From: Microvirga brassicacearum
GTDB taxonomy: Bacteria > Pseudomonadota > Alphaproteobacteria > Rhizobiales > Beijerinckiaceae
Direction: 5' to 3'
Assembly (NCBI RefSeq): GCF_008757455.1
Contig: NZ_VCMV01000009.1
Span: forward strand, 1-64,000
DNA length: 64,000 nucleotides
The notes below the pieces were generated by a model. The model was given only the letters and a program-made list of their open reading frames with translations. It made no database searches and was not told the origin of the DNA. The translations under genes and the position numbers were made by a program. This document shows, in pieces, positions 45,337 to 54,436 of the stretch (the stretch's first letter is position 1; every line of letters begins with the position of its first letter).

Positions 45337-46832
45337 TGAAGTTCAACAATCTCGGCGCGGCGCTTTCGCTTGTTGATCCCGAACGAGCGGCGATCGTGGA
45401 CCTGAGTTGCGCACCACCCCGCAACATCAGCTATGGCGCGTTCGAGACGCTCGCTGCCTCGTTCGCGCGCGGATTGCGCAAACGTGGATTTGCGAGTGGC
45501 AGCCGCATCGCAGTCGTCGCCGCCAACAGCACGACCTATCTCGCCATCGTCTATGGCGCGCTCCGTGCGGGCGTCACGGTCGTACCGGTCAATTACAAGC
45601 TGCCTCCCGCGCTCGTCGCGTTCATCCTTCGGGACAGTGCGGCAAATCTCGTCTTCACCGATGAAGCGCGGCGCCATCTCGTCCCGCCCGGCATCGAATG
45701 CATCGATATGGACAACGCCGACAGATCGGGTGCGATCCCCGGCTTTTGTGACTTCGGCGATTTCGACACTATCCAGCCCGCTGAGGGCGACATGGCGATG
45801 TTCATTTACACCTCTGGTTCATCCGGCGTGCCAAAGGGTGTCATATTCTCGCATCTCGGCCACCTCTGGGCACTTCATCACCGTACCAGCGCTGCCAGTC
45901 CAATGGCACAGCGCACCGTTGTGGCGGCACCGCTCTATCACCAGAACGGACTCGCATCCTCTCAGGCGGCCCTCGGCAGCGGGGGTACCGTGATCCTGCT
46001 TCCGACATTCGAAGTCGAGGCGTTCGCGCGAGCGATTGTCGACTATGGAGTCGAGATGATTACGGCCGTGCCGACCATGATTGCGATGCTTCTGCGCCGG
46101 ACCGATCTGGTTCGTGAGCTCGATTTCTCGAAGGTGAGACTCGTGCGCGTCAGTTCCGCACCGTCTAGCCCGGAGCTCATCGCCGATATCGGCCGGATCT
46201 TCCGAAACGCCAAGGTCGTCAACGGGTTCGGAACCACCGAGGGCGGGCCGATCTTCTTCGGGCCGCATCCGGACGGCATTGAGACACCTCAAATGTCAGT
46301 TGGCTACGCGCATCCCGACGTCACACTGCGCCTCATGCGCGATGGGCGGGAAGTCGAGGATGAAGGCGTACTCGAGATCAAGAGCCGCGCCATCATGATG
46401 GGCTATCTCAACAAGCCCGAACTCTCGTCCACAGTCATCACGTCGGACGGGTTCTACGTGACCGGAGATATCTTCCGGCGCGACGAGAACGGTTTCTTCT
46501 TCTTCGTCAGCCGGGCCGATGACATGTTCATCTGCGGCGGGGAAAATGTATTCCCGAGCGACGTGGAGGCGATGCTGATGCGTCATCCGGCGGTCGCCGA
46601 AGTTTGCGTCGTCCCGATCGCCGATGACATCAAGGGCCAGAAGCCGGTTGCTTTTGTCGTGAAGCGGCAGGGCGTGGATGTGAGCGAGGAGGAGATCAAG
46701 TCCTTTGCACTCCGGAACGGACCCGCATACCAGCATCCGCGTCGCGTCTATTTCGTCTCGGAATTTCCGCTTGCTGGCACCAACAAGGTCGACCGCCGGG
46801 CTTTGGCCGAGCGCATCGCTTTTGCGACATAA
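45333..46832 (+). CDS. AMP-binding acyl-CoA synthetase/ligase
   Basis: A 499-residue adenylate-forming enzyme. The P-loop YTSGSSGVPKGVIF lies at about 156-169, then GFGTTEGGP, the hinge TGDIFRRDENGFFFFVSRADD and the C-terminal catalytic Lys in AGTNKVDRRAL. It activates a carboxylic acid to its CoA thioester. In this operon it may act on the acid released by the amidohydrolase upstream, with which it overlaps by 4 bases (ATGATGA). Substrate class cannot be decided by eye. Confidence 0.92.
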   Translation: MMKFNNLGAALSLVDPERAAIVDLSCAPPRNISYGAFETLAASFARGLRKRGFASGSRIAVVAANSTTYLAIVYGALRAGVTVVPVNYKLPPALVAFILRDSAANLVFTDEARRHLVPPGIECIDMDNADRSGAIPGFCDFGDFDTIQPAEGDMAMFIYTSGSSGVPKGVIFSHLGHLWALHHRTSAASPMAQRTVVAAPLYHQNGLASSQAALGSGGTVILLPTFEVEAFARAIVDYGVEMITAVPTMIAMLLRRTDLVRELDFSKVRLVRVSSAPSSPELIADIGRIFRNAKVVNGFGTTEGGPIFFGPHPDGIETPQMSVGYAHPDVTLRLMRDGREVEDEGVLEIKSRAIMMGYLNKPELSSTVITSDGFYVTGDIFRRDENGFFFFVSRADDMFICGGENVFPSDVEAMLMRHPAVAEVCVVPIADDIKGQKPVAFVVKRQGVDVSEEEIKSFALRNGPAYQHPRRVYFVSEFPLAGTNKVDRRALAERIAFAT

Positions 46833-46859
46833 ATTCGAGAGTTGAAAGGTACGCGTCCC

Positions 46860-47873
46860 GTGAGAGCATTCTACATCAAGGAACATGGCGGTCCCGAAGC
46901 CTGCGTCTACGCAACCGACTACCCGGACCCGGTAGCCAGGCCCGGTGAAGTCGTGCTTCGCGTCAAGGCGTCGACCCTGAATTACCACGACATCTTCACA
47001 CGGCGCGGCATGCCGGGCATTACGCTGCGCCTGCCGGTCGTTCCAGGCCTCGATGTCGCAGGTGAGGTCGTCGAAATTGGCGAAGGCGTCGAAGGCTGGT
47101 CGCTCGACGACCGCGTGGTTGTCGACCCGATCAATCGGATCGGCCGCGGCATTGTCGGCGAGACGATCGATGGCGGCCTTGCCGAGTACTGCGCGGTTCC
47201 GGCGCATCAGCTGATCCGTATCCCGGACAATGTGGATTTCAATACGGCCGCCGTCATGCCGACCGCCTATGCGACAGCGCTGCGCATGATGTTCACCAAT
47301 GGCCGCGTCTCGGAAGGTGAGAAGGTGGGCGTTCTTGGCGCCAGCGGCGGTGTCGGCGTCTGTTGCGTGCAGCTTGCCAAACTCGCCGGGGCCGAAGTCG
47401 TCGCCTTCGCCGGCTCGGACGAAAAGCTCGCGCGCCTCAAGGAGCTCGGCGCCGACCACGTTATCAACTATCAGGAAAAAGATTTCCTGGAGGAGATATA
47501 CAGCCTCTATGGCAAGCCGAGCCGCCGGGGCCCAAAGGCCACCAACGGGCTCGACGTCATTGTCAACTATACAGGCGGGGACACCTGGGTGAAGTCGCTG
47601 AAGACGCTGCGCGTCGGCGGCCGCCTTCTGACCTGCGGCGCGACCGCTGGCTTCGACCCTGTCGAGGACATTCGCTATATCTGGGTATTCGAACTCCAGA
47701 TCCGCGGATCAAATGCTTATACACGCGAGGACATCGTCACCTGCCTTGATCTGGCGAGCCAGGGCAAGCTGAAGGCGCTCATCGATGAGACCTACACGCT
47801 TGATCGGGCCGCTGAAGCATTTGCCCGCGTCGAAGAGCGTCGTGTTCTCGGCAAGGTGCTGGTTCGCCCATGA
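46860..47873 (+). CDS. Zinc-binding-dehydrogenase-like MDR enzyme (enoyl/quinone reductase type)
   Basis: A 337-residue medium-chain dehydrogenase. It has STLNYHDIFTRRGMPG in the first domain and GASGGVGVCCVQLA as nucleotide-binding motif. The C-terminal ERRVLGKVLV is typical. It is related to, but clearly different from, the MDR protein at 42066. It probably handles a CoA-bound or free unsaturated intermediate. I use the GTG at 46860, with AAAGG ten bases before it, rather than a TTG six codons earlier. It overlaps the thioesterase gene by 4 bases. Confidence 0.9.
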   Translation: MRAFYIKEHGGPEACVYATDYPDPVARPGEVVLRVKASTLNYHDIFTRRGMPGITLRLPVVPGLDVAGEVVEIGEGVEGWSLDDRVVVDPINRIGRGIVGETIDGGLAEYCAVPAHQLIRIPDNVDFNTAAVMPTAYATALRMMFTNGRVSEGEKVGVLGASGGVGVCCVQLAKLAGAEVVAFAGSDEKLARLKELGADHVINYQEKDFLEEIYSLYGKPSRRGPKATNGLDVIVNYTGGDTWVKSLKTLRVGGRLLTCGATAGFDPVEDIRYIWVFELQIRGSNAYTREDIVTCLDLASQGKLKALIDETYTLDRAAEAFARVEERRVLGKVLVRP

Positions 47874-48319
47874 CATCCCCGACCGCTCCCGATCTCGAGC
47901 GCTGGCTGCGACAATCGCCCTTCGTCGCGTTCATGGGTCTCGAACTTGCCTCGGCCGACCCGGCCGAAGGCAAGCTTGCCTTGCGCATGAAGCTGAAGCC
48001 GGAATTCGAGCGTTCCGCCGGCGCTTCCGGCCGATGGCATGGCGGCGTGATTTCGGCGCTTGCCGATACAGCAGGCAACTTCGCACTGATCATGGTACAT
48101 GGCGCGCCGCCGCCGACCGTAAATATCCGCATTGATTATCTGCGGCCGATCATGGGTGAGGCGGTGATCGCAACGGCGCTCGTGCGCAAGACCGGTCGCA
48201 GCATCGCCTTTGTGGATATCGATATTCATAGCGAAGACGGCTCTCTCGTAGCAATCGGGCGTGCCAATTATGCGACGTCCGGATTACAGGGCGCTACACC
48301 GAGGGAGCGCAAGCCATGA
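47870..48319 (+). CDS. PaaI/hotdog-fold thioesterase
   Basis: A 149-residue hotdog protein of the PaaI family. It has the conserved GRWHGGVISALADTAGN stretch with catalytic Asp (about 57-73), VNIRIDYLRPI and the final strand VDIDIHSEDGSLVA. It hydrolyses acyl-CoA thioesters, either as the last step or to rescue CoA from a dead-end product of the synthetase. It overlaps both neighbours by 4 bases (ATGA and TGA/ATG junctions), so it is firmly part of the operon. Confidence 0.9.
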   Translation: MTSPTAPDLERWLRQSPFVAFMGLELASADPAEGKLALRMKLKPEFERSAGASGRWHGGVISALADTAGNFALIMVHGAPPPTVNIRIDYLRPIMGEAVIATALVRKTGRSIAFVDIDIHSEDGSLVAIGRANYATSGLQGATPRERKP

Positions 48320-49116
48320 CAGCAGACAATAAATCGATTGTCGGCCAGAATTTAAACCTCATCTACCGGCGCGCCGGCGCCGAGCCGGTTGCGGCACTCC
48401 AGGATGTGTCGTTCACCATCGAAGACGGGCAGTTCATTTCCCTGATCGGACCATCCGGCTGCGGGAAAACCACGCTTCTCAAGATCTTCGGTGATCTCCT
48501 GGTACCGACATCGGGTCAACTGACCATCAATGGCGAACCGCCATCAGTATTGCGGCGCCGACAGGCGATCGGCCAGATGTTTCAGGATGCAACCCTACTG
48601 CCGTGGAAAACCATCGGCCAGAACATCGCGCTCCTGGGGGAGATCGCCAGCCGCAAGCCGCCACCGCATGAGGTGGCGGCGCTCGCCAACATGGTGGGGA
48701 TCGGTCGTTTCATCGACAATTATCCGCATGAGCTGTCGGGCGGCATGCGCCAGCGCGCGGCACTCGCCCGCGCCTATGCCCTGAAACCCCGGATCCTGTT
48801 GATGGACGAGCCATTCGGCGCGCTGGACGAGATCACGCGCGAACATATGAATGACGAACTCGTGCGCATCTGGACGAAGAGCCGGCTTACTGTGATCTTC
48901 GTCACCCATTCGATTGCCGAAGCCGCCTATCTCTCCGATCGCGTCCTCGTCATGGCGCCGCGCCCAGGCCGCGTCGTGGCTGAAATCAGCATCGATATGC
49001 CCCGCGAACAACGCCCGGCGGAGCGGTTCGGACCAGAGCTGACACGCTGCGCCGAAGAGATTCACCACCACCTCGTGACGAATATGCAGCTGGGGAATGA
49101 AAATGAGCCTGCTTAA
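48316..49116 (+). CDS. ABC transporter ATPase (SsuB/TauB/NrtD class)
   Basis: A 266-residue ATPase with Walker A GPSGCGKTT at about 47-55, LSGGMRQR at about 141-148 (the GMRQR form is typical of nitrate/sulfonate/taurine-class ATPases), Walker B LLMDEPFGALDE and switch His FVTHSI. It energises the permease encoded next and serves the NMT1-type binding protein at 43073. It overlaps the thioesterase gene by 4 bases. Confidence 0.92.
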   Translation: MTADNKSIVGQNLNLIYRRAGAEPVAALQDVSFTIEDGQFISLIGPSGCGKTTLLKIFGDLLVPTSGQLTINGEPPSVLRRRQAIGQMFQDATLLPWKTIGQNIALLGEIASRKPPPHEVAALANMVGIGRFIDNYPHELSGGMRQRAALARAYALKPRILLMDEPFGALDEITREHMNDELVRIWTKSRLTVIFVTHSIAEAAYLSDRVLVMAPRPGRVVAEISIDMPREQRPAERFGPELTRCAEEIHHHLVTNMQLGNENEPA

Positions 49117-49855
49117 CCGGTTCCTACCTGGCATCACTATCGTTGTGGCGCTGCTGATCTGGGAGTTCTCGACCCGCTATTTCGGAATCAAGGAGTTCAT
49201 CCTGCCTGCGCCTTCTGTGGTGCTCGCGACCGCCGTCACCATCGCTCCCGAGCTCATGCGTAATATGTGGGCGACGCTCTCGGTCCTGCTCGTCGGCTAC
49301 GGACTCGGTGTCGTACTGGGCATTGCGCTTGCCGTGCTGATGATAATCCTACCTCCCGTCCGGCGGGCTCTCTACCCGTTGGTCGTGATGTCGCAGACAA
49401 TCCCGAAGATCGCCATCGCTCCGCTTCTGATCCTGTGGTTCGGCGTCGGGCCCGAGCCGAAAGTGTTCATCATCGCGCTGCTTGCCTTCTTCCCAGTGCT
49501 CGTCAACACGGTAGCGGGCCTGGAAGGAACGGATCGCGGGCATCTGGAGCTCATGCGCTCCGTGAACGCCAATCTCTGGAAGGTCTATCGGCACGTCCGT
49601 CTGCCTGCTGCCGTGCCCCAGATCTTCGCCGGACTGAAGCTCGCATTGACCGTGAGCGTGATCGGCGCGGTCGTCGGCGAATGGGTTGTCGGCAACCAGG
49701 GGCTTGGCTATCTGCTGCTGGCCTACAACTCCTCGCTCCTAACCGCCAATGTGTTCGCCACCTTGCTGTTGATTATTCTGATCAGTGCAGTCCTGTTCTA
49801 TTCCATCACGCGGATTGAACGGGTCTTTTCATGGCGCGCGCGCCTGGATAGCTGA
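49103..49855 (+). CDS. ABC transporter permease (SsuC/TauC class)
   Basis: A 250-residue permease with about six membrane segments. It contains the class signature PKIAIAPLLILWFGVGPEPK and an EAA-like loop ELMRSVNANLWKVYRHVRLPAAVP. It completes the transporter with the ATPase upstream. ATG at 49103 gives better spacing from the GGGGA site than the ATG two codons earlier. It is the last gene of the operon; a strong terminator follows 25 bases after its stop. Confidence 0.9.
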   Translation: MSLLNRFLPGITIVVALLIWEFSTRYFGIKEFILPAPSVVLATAVTIAPELMRNMWATLSVLLVGYGLGVVLGIALAVLMIILPPVRRALYPLVVMSQTIPKIAIAPLLILWFGVGPEPKVFIIALLAFFPVLVNTVAGLEGTDRGHLELMRSVNANLWKVYRHVRLPAAVPQIFAGLKLALTVSVIGAVVGEWVVGNQGLGYLLLAYNSSLLTANVFATLLLIILISAVLFYSITRIERVFSWRARLDS

Positions 49856-49879
49856 GAGGTTTCATTCACGCGAAAAAGC

Positions 49880-49908
49880 AGAAGGGCGGTCTTGCGGACC
49901 GCCCTTCT
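49880..49908. terminator. Bidirectional rho-independent terminator between convergent operons
   Basis: A perfect 12-bp stem (AGAAGGGCGGTC at 49880-49891, GACCGCCCTTCT at 49897-49908) encloses a 5-base loop. On the minus strand it is followed by CTTTTTCG, and on the plus strand by CATTTCAT. It sits between two long convergent operons and should end both. Confidence 0.9.
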
Positions 49909-49935
49909 CATTTCATGCCGGCGTCGGACGAGCGA

Positions 49936-51006
49936 TCAAATAACCGGTTGGGCCAATCCCTTGGTCTGGGCCCTCAGCAACATGCCGAACAGGTCGCGCG
50001 GCTCATCCGGATCGGCGAGAAGATCGAGATCTTCGGAAAAACCCGCTCCTTTCAGCTTGTCATGGACATAGCGCAGTGCGGAGAAATCCTCCGTCGCGAA
50101 GCCAACCGAATCGAACAGCGTGATCTGGCCGGCATGGTTGCGGCCGGGCAGCTTGCCGCTGATCACTTGCCAGAGCTCGGTCACCGGATGGTCGCCCGGC
50201 AATTGCTGGATCTCGCCTTCGATCCGCGTCTGGGGCGGATATTCGACGAAGATTTCAGAGCGCATCAGGATGTCGCGGTGTAGCTCTGTCTTGCCCGGGC
50301 AGTCGCCGCCGACCGCGTTGATGTGAACGCCGCTCCCCACCATGTTATCTGTCAGGATCGTGCTGTACTGCTTGTCGGCTGTCGCAGTCGTAATGATAGC
50401 GACGCCCTGAACCGCCTCCTGCGGCGAAGCACAGCTTTTGATCGAGAAGCCGAGACCTTTGAGATTGCGCATGCATTTCGCCGTCGCCGCCGCATCAATG
50501 TCATAGAGTTGCAAGCGGTCGACGCCGAGAATCGCCTTGAAAGCCAGCGCCTGAAACTCGGCTTGCGCGCCATTCCCGATGATCGCCATCGATGTTGAGC
50601 CTTCCGGCGCGAGATATTTGGCGGCGACTGCGGATGTCGCGGCGGTTCTGAGCGCTGTCAGGATGGTCATCTCGGAGATCAGCCGAGGGTAGCCGCTCGC
50701 GACATCGGCCAGCATGCCGAAGGCCGTCACGGTCTGCAGACCTTCCTTCATATTCTTCGGGTGGCCGTTCACATATTTGAAACCGTACAGAATGCCATCG
50801 CTCGTCGGCATCAGTTCGATCACACCATCACGCGAATGCGACGCCACGCGCGGCGTCTTGTCGAAGACCTCCCAGCGGCGGAAATCTTCCTCGATATAAC
50901 CGGCCAGCTCCGTCAGGAAGGTTTCGACGCCGATGCTCAGCACCAGCTTCATCATATGGTCTACGCTGACAAAGGGGACGATGTTGAGCTGTCTGTCGGT
51001 GATCAT
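49936..51006 (-). CDS. Ornithine cyclodeaminase/mu-crystallin-family protein
   Basis: A 356-residue protein with the NAD-binding motif AIIGNGAQAEFQALAF (about 133-148). Other ornithine-cyclodeaminase marks are KYVNGHPKN, GADKQYST-like (here ATADKQYST) and GGDCPGKTEL. Members deaminate ornithine to proline or reduce cyclic imines and keto acids. Bacterial ones of this length are often true cyclodeaminases or opine-type enzymes. It is the last gene of the minus-strand peptidase operon, ahead of the terminator. I choose ATG 51006 since homology starts at MITDRQLNIVPFVS; the ribosome site is weak. Confidence 0.88.
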   Translation of the reverse strand: MITDRQLNIVPFVSVDHMMKLVLSIGVETFLTELAGYIEEDFRRWEVFDKTPRVASHSRDGVIELMPTSDGILYGFKYVNGHPKNMKEGLQTVTAFGMLADVASGYPRLISEMTILTALRTAATSAVAAKYLAPEGSTSMAIIGNGAQAEFQALAFKAILGVDRLQLYDIDAAATAKCMRNLKGLGFSIKSCASPQEAVQGVAIITTATADKQYSTILTDNMVGSGVHINAVGGDCPGKTELHRDILMRSEIFVEYPPQTRIEGEIQQLPGDHPVTELWQVISGKLPGRNHAGQITLFDSVGFATEDFSALRYVHDKLKGAGFSEDLDLLADPDEPRDLFGMLLRAQTKGLAQPVI

Positions 51007-51031
51007 GATTCTGGTCTCTGCCGGCACCGCT

Positions 51032-51904
51032 TCACGATTCCTGATTGGTGCGTTCGCACCGCTCATAATGAGCCGCAATGTCGCGCCCGGTAGCGATCCA
51101 GACATCGTCGAACTGCCGCACATGCGTGAGGAATTGGTCAAGGATGCGGATGCGCATCGGACGTCCCGTCACCTGTGGATGCATCACCATCGTGGTCACC
51201 CCGCCCCATTCGCGTGTCTGATCGAATTCGTCGCGCCAGATCGACAGCACGTCCTCGCGACCAAACATCGCGCGCGGGCTTGTGCGGTGGGTGAGTCCGT
51301 AGCTCCAGTCGTCAAAGCTGTAGTTGACGGGGATTTCGATCGGTCCGGCACCGGAAGGCAGCACATGCCGATAAGGCCGAATATCGTCGCGGAAAGAGCT
51401 CGAATACCGGATGCCGCGCGACTTCAGCAGTTCGAGCTGCTCGACACAGGTCTCGCCCCAGGGCGCGCGGTAGCCGGTCGGAGAGATGCCGAGAACACGC
51501 TTCATCGCATCGATGGCGCGATCCATCTCTTCGATCCGCGTCGCTTCGTCAGCCGTGTCCGGGCGCAGATGCAGATAGCCGTGATGAGCGATCTCGTGAC
51601 CGTCGGCCAAGATTGCCTCGCAGGCGGCCGGATGTGCGTCGATCGACCAGCCGGTCACAAAAAAGGTTGCTTTGACCTCATGGCGCCTCAGCACTTCGAG
51701 GATTTTTGGAATGCCGACGCGTGCTTCGTAGCCGCCATAGGACATGGTGACGAGCCGCTTCGCATTCTGCGGGTCGGCGCCGAGCCAGACCGATTCGGCG
51801 TCGACATCGAAGGCGGGGAACAACGCGCATTGCGTGCCGTTCGGCCAGGGGTATTCCGGAGCCGCCGGTGCCGGGTTTGAAGGTCTGGTCGCAAGCAGGT
51901 CCAT
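51032..51904 (-). CDS. Polysaccharide deacetylase-fold hydrolase (PuuE/HpPgdA-like, probable cyclic amide or imide hydrolase)
   Basis: A 290-residue NodB-fold protein without a signal peptide. Catalytic and metal residues are visible: Asp33/Asp35 (AFDVDAESVW), His103, His107 and His108 (GHEIAHHGYLH), GYRAPWGE and the late His in TMVMHPQVTGRP. This arrangement is that of cytoplasmic PuuE allantoinase and HpPgdA-type proteins, which open cyclic amides or imides, rather than of secreted chitin-type deacetylases. In this operon it likely opens a ring or removes an acyl group from an imported nitrogen compound. Substrate unknown. Confidence 0.82.
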   Translation of the reverse strand: MDLLATRPSNPAPAAPEYPWPNGTQCALFPAFDVDAESVWLGADPQNAKRLVTMSYGGYEARVGIPKILEVLRRHEVKATFFVTGWSIDAHPAACEAILADGHEIAHHGYLHLRPDTADEATRIEEMDRAIDAMKRVLGISPTGYRAPWGETCVEQLELLKSRGIRYSSSFRDDIRPYRHVLPSGAGPIEIPVNYSFDDWSYGLTHRTSPRAMFGREDVLSIWRDEFDQTREWGGVTTMVMHPQVTGRPMRIRILDQFLTHVRQFDDVWIATGRDIAAHYERCERTNQES

Positions 51905-51935
51905 GATGAGATTCCCTCAGGTTGATGGGCGGATG

Positions 51936-52613
51936 TTAGCTTCTGCCTTGTGTCTGCATGATCTGGGCGAGTACAAGCCCGGCCGCGGCCTGCGTCGGAT
52001 CGACGACGGGGAGTCCCACGGCGCGCTCCAGCGGCGCCACATACCGGGCAAGACCGGCCGCGGCAAACAGCAGGGCTTCAGCTCCGGCATCTCGCAAGGC
52101 GAGGCCTGCCACGATGGCGCGCTCGGTTACGAAATCAGGATTCTGCAGCTGGTCATAGGTCAGGCCGAGGCCGCGATGCCCTGCAATGCGCGCCGCGACG
52201 CCCATATGCCGCGCAACCCGCATGCTCTTGACGCCCGGCCCGGCAGCAACGCCAATCGTGCCGACAAGCTCTCCGAAACTAAGGGCTGCGGCGAAGCCTG
52301 CCTCGCCAATGCCGACGACGGGCTTCGAAGTCAGACCGCGCGAGGCGAAGACGCCGGGATCCGAAAAACAGGCGACGACAAAGCCGGCGGTCTCCTCGCG
52401 CGCAGCTTGCCTTTCGATGAAGCGCAGAACCGCCGGGGCCGCGTCGTCGCTATCGCGTGCCGTGCTGATGCCGCGCGGCCCGTCCTCCAGAGTCAGGCAG
52501 TTGATCTTGGGCATTCCGTCACGGTCCACCCATGCCAGGCTGCGGGCAATATCTTCCGTGATCCCCGTATCCGTGCGGCTCGACGCGTTGATGACGTGGA
52601 TAATCCGCTGCAT
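51936..52613 (-). CDS. Aspartate/glutamate/hydantoin racemase-fold protein lacking the second catalytic Cys
   Basis: A 225-residue protein of the Asp/Glu racemase superfamily, closest in pattern to hydantoin racemases. The first catalytic cysteine is present (VVACFSDPG, Cys82). The second site, normally in a GCAGM-type motif, reads LLFAAAGLARY (183-191 region) with Ala in place of Cys. A two-base racemase mechanism is therefore not possible as usually drawn; a one-sided isomerase, decarboxylase or lyase is more likely. ATG at 52613 follows GGAGGTAGGAG. It starts 5 bases after the M28 peptidase stop. Confidence 0.82.
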   Translation of the reverse strand: MQRIIHVINASSRTDTGITEDIARSLAWVDRDGMPKINCLTLEDGPRGISTARDSDDAAPAVLRFIERQAAREETAGFVVACFSDPGVFASRGLTSKPVVGIGEAGFAAALSFGELVGTIGVAAGPGVKSMRVARHMGVAARIAGHRGLGLTYDQLQNPDFVTERAIVAGLALRDAGAEALLFAAAGLARYVAPLERAVGLPVVDPTQAAAGLVLAQIMQTQGRS

Positions 52614-52618
52614 GGCTC

Positions 52619-54436
52619 CTACCTCCAAGGCCCCTGGCCGGCGACGACAGCCATGCTCGTCGTGTCTTGCCGGCCGCCTTCTGCGATCATGCGGAAATCG
52701 TCGATCAGATTGCGGGCGGCCTCGAGCGCGTCGGTGATCGACTGGCGCAGGCGCATCAGTTTTGTCTTCAGCAGCCGTGCCTGGAGCGTATCCGCCGGAA
52801 GCGTACGATAATCCTGAAGGCAGGCCAAAGCCGGAACGGGCTGGGCGAGCGTGCTGACGCCATAGCTGTCCTGGCCGTAACGGCCGATTGCCGAACTCGT
52901 CAGAAAGGTCAGAAGTCGGCTCAGGCGCAAGATCAGCCGGTTTGCGCGGATCCGCACAGCATCCGGCGCCGTCGCGGCTGCTCCATCGAGATAGGCCTCG
53001 AACCAGCCGATCTCACTCTTGAGCGTTGCGAGCGCCATCGGGATCCGCGCGAGGTCCGCCGGATCGCTGCCGTCGCCGATCATCGCTGCGAAGCGTTCTT
53101 CGAGATCGGCGAGGCGCATACCGAAGCGCTGCGGCAGGACAGGCTTCGTGACCAGCGCATGCACATATCGGGAGCACCAGTCGAGATCGGCTTCCAGCGC
53201 CGCCTCGTCCACCACGTCGATCGTGTCGAATTCCGTGTGGTTATACCACCCAAGCGTTGCTCCGTTCTGGTCCTTGACCACTGCCGGGCTGTAGCTGTGC
53301 CGGCCGGTCGCGGCGGAGACACCGACACCGAAGAAGGACTGATCACCGACACGGCGCAGCGTCGTCACCTTTTGCGGAAGCGTACCGGCGAAGACCGCCT
53401 TCGACATCTCTGCCGAGAAATCTGCTAGTTCGGGGCAGGAATTTATGTGGAACTCCTCCGTCCCCTTCATGCCGACGGAGTCGATGTTCACATAAGCGAC
53501 CGCATCACGGTTAATCCGCTCCCAGTGGCTATCGACGAAATAGGTCGACCCAGCGGCTTCCGCGACCTCATGTCCGTTCCAGAAGCAGAAGACCACCGAG
53601 CGCCGTAATCTGTCGCGCTGCCGTGAGAGCAGGTGCGCGATCTCCATCATCACGGACATGCCGGTGATGTTGTCGGTGACGCCGGGATTCCAGGAATCGA
53701 TATGACCGGAGACGATGACGAACTGGTCACGTTCCGGAGCATCCGCTGGCGCGTTCAACCAGGCAAGCGGCTGATAGAGCGTACGCCAGAGGCGGCTTGC
53801 GGTGAGGCGGATATGGAGCGTGACCGGACCCTGCGCCATCTTCCGGCGCAACATGATCCCGTCGGAGCGCGATATGCTGACCCCAGAAATGCGCGGAATG
53901 TCGCCCCAATTCTCAGGCGTCGGATTGCCCCAGACAGATTTCAACGCACGCCAGGGGATTTCCTTTCCTTCGTCGCTGCCCCAATTCATGAGTACGATGC
54001 CGGCTGCACCCATCGACGCCGCGATGCGCGCCTTTTCCGGTGTTGCGGGTGCATAGGACACTTCGGCGAGCACAAACTTCCCGCGAACATCCTTGCCGTC
54101 ATAATCGGAAAGCCCTCCCGGGCCGACATCGATGAGCTCGGCAATCAGGCCAGCCTCCGGTGTCGGCTCGGCATGAAGGCAGGGCCGCGCCGTGATCGGC
54201 GTCCCGCCCGGGTCATCGAGCGCGACAAAGGCTTCGCCAATGTCGCTGTCGAACGTTTCAAACGGCTGCAGGCTTGCATCGAGACCGTAGGAGGAAAGCG
54301 TCTCGACCACATACTGACCGGCAGCCAGATCCTGTCCGCCGCCACTCTTCCGATTGGGGAAGTTGGTCCGCATGTGATGCACATGCCGCATGACCTGAGC
54401 AAAGGAATAGTCGAGCGTGCTCATGCGGGATGTCAT
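52619..54436 (-). CDS. M28-family metallopeptidase with PA domain
   Basis: A 605-residue protein. Residues about 80-200 form a PA-type insert (VRGKFVLAEVSY). The M28 catalytic domain shows SGHIDSWNPGVTDNITGM (His and Asp ligands), the Glu in NGHEVAEAAGS, Asp in NIDSVGM and the last His in YNHTEFDTID. No signal peptide is seen, so it is likely cytoplasmic, unusual for PA-M28 enzymes. It should remove N-terminal residues or split an amide of an imported compound. The start overlaps the M20 gene by 4 bases. Confidence 0.87.
   Translation of the reverse strand: MTSRMSTLDYSFAQVMRHVHHMRTNFPNRKSGGGQDLAAGQYVVETLSSYGLDASLQPFETFDSDIGEAFVALDDPGGTPITARPCLHAEPTPEAGLIAELIDVGPGGLSDYDGKDVRGKFVLAEVSYAPATPEKARIAASMGAAGIVLMNWGSDEGKEIPWRALKSVWGNPTPENWGDIPRISGVSISRSDGIMLRRKMAQGPVTLHIRLTASRLWRTLYQPLAWLNAPADAPERDQFVIVSGHIDSWNPGVTDNITGMSVMMEIAHLLSRQRDRLRRSVVFCFWNGHEVAEAAGSTYFVDSHWERINRDAVAYVNIDSVGMKGTEEFHINSCPELADFSAEMSKAVFAGTLPQKVTTLRRVGDQSFFGVGVSAATGRHSYSPAVVKDQNGATLGWYNHTEFDTIDVVDEAALEADLDWCSRYVHALVTKPVLPQRFGMRLADLEERFAAMIGDGSDPADLARIPMALATLKSEIGWFEAYLDGAAATAPDAVRIRANRLILRLSRLLTFLTSSAIGRYGQDSYGVSTLAQPVPALACLQDYRTLPADTLQARLLKTKLMRLRQSITDALEAARNLIDDFRMIAEGGRQDTTSMAVVAGQGPWR

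Noticed and set aside
46296-47459. Minus-strand open frame of 387 codons opposite the acyl-CoA synthetase and MDR genes
   Set aside because: It spans two real genes antisense and has biased composition with no domain.
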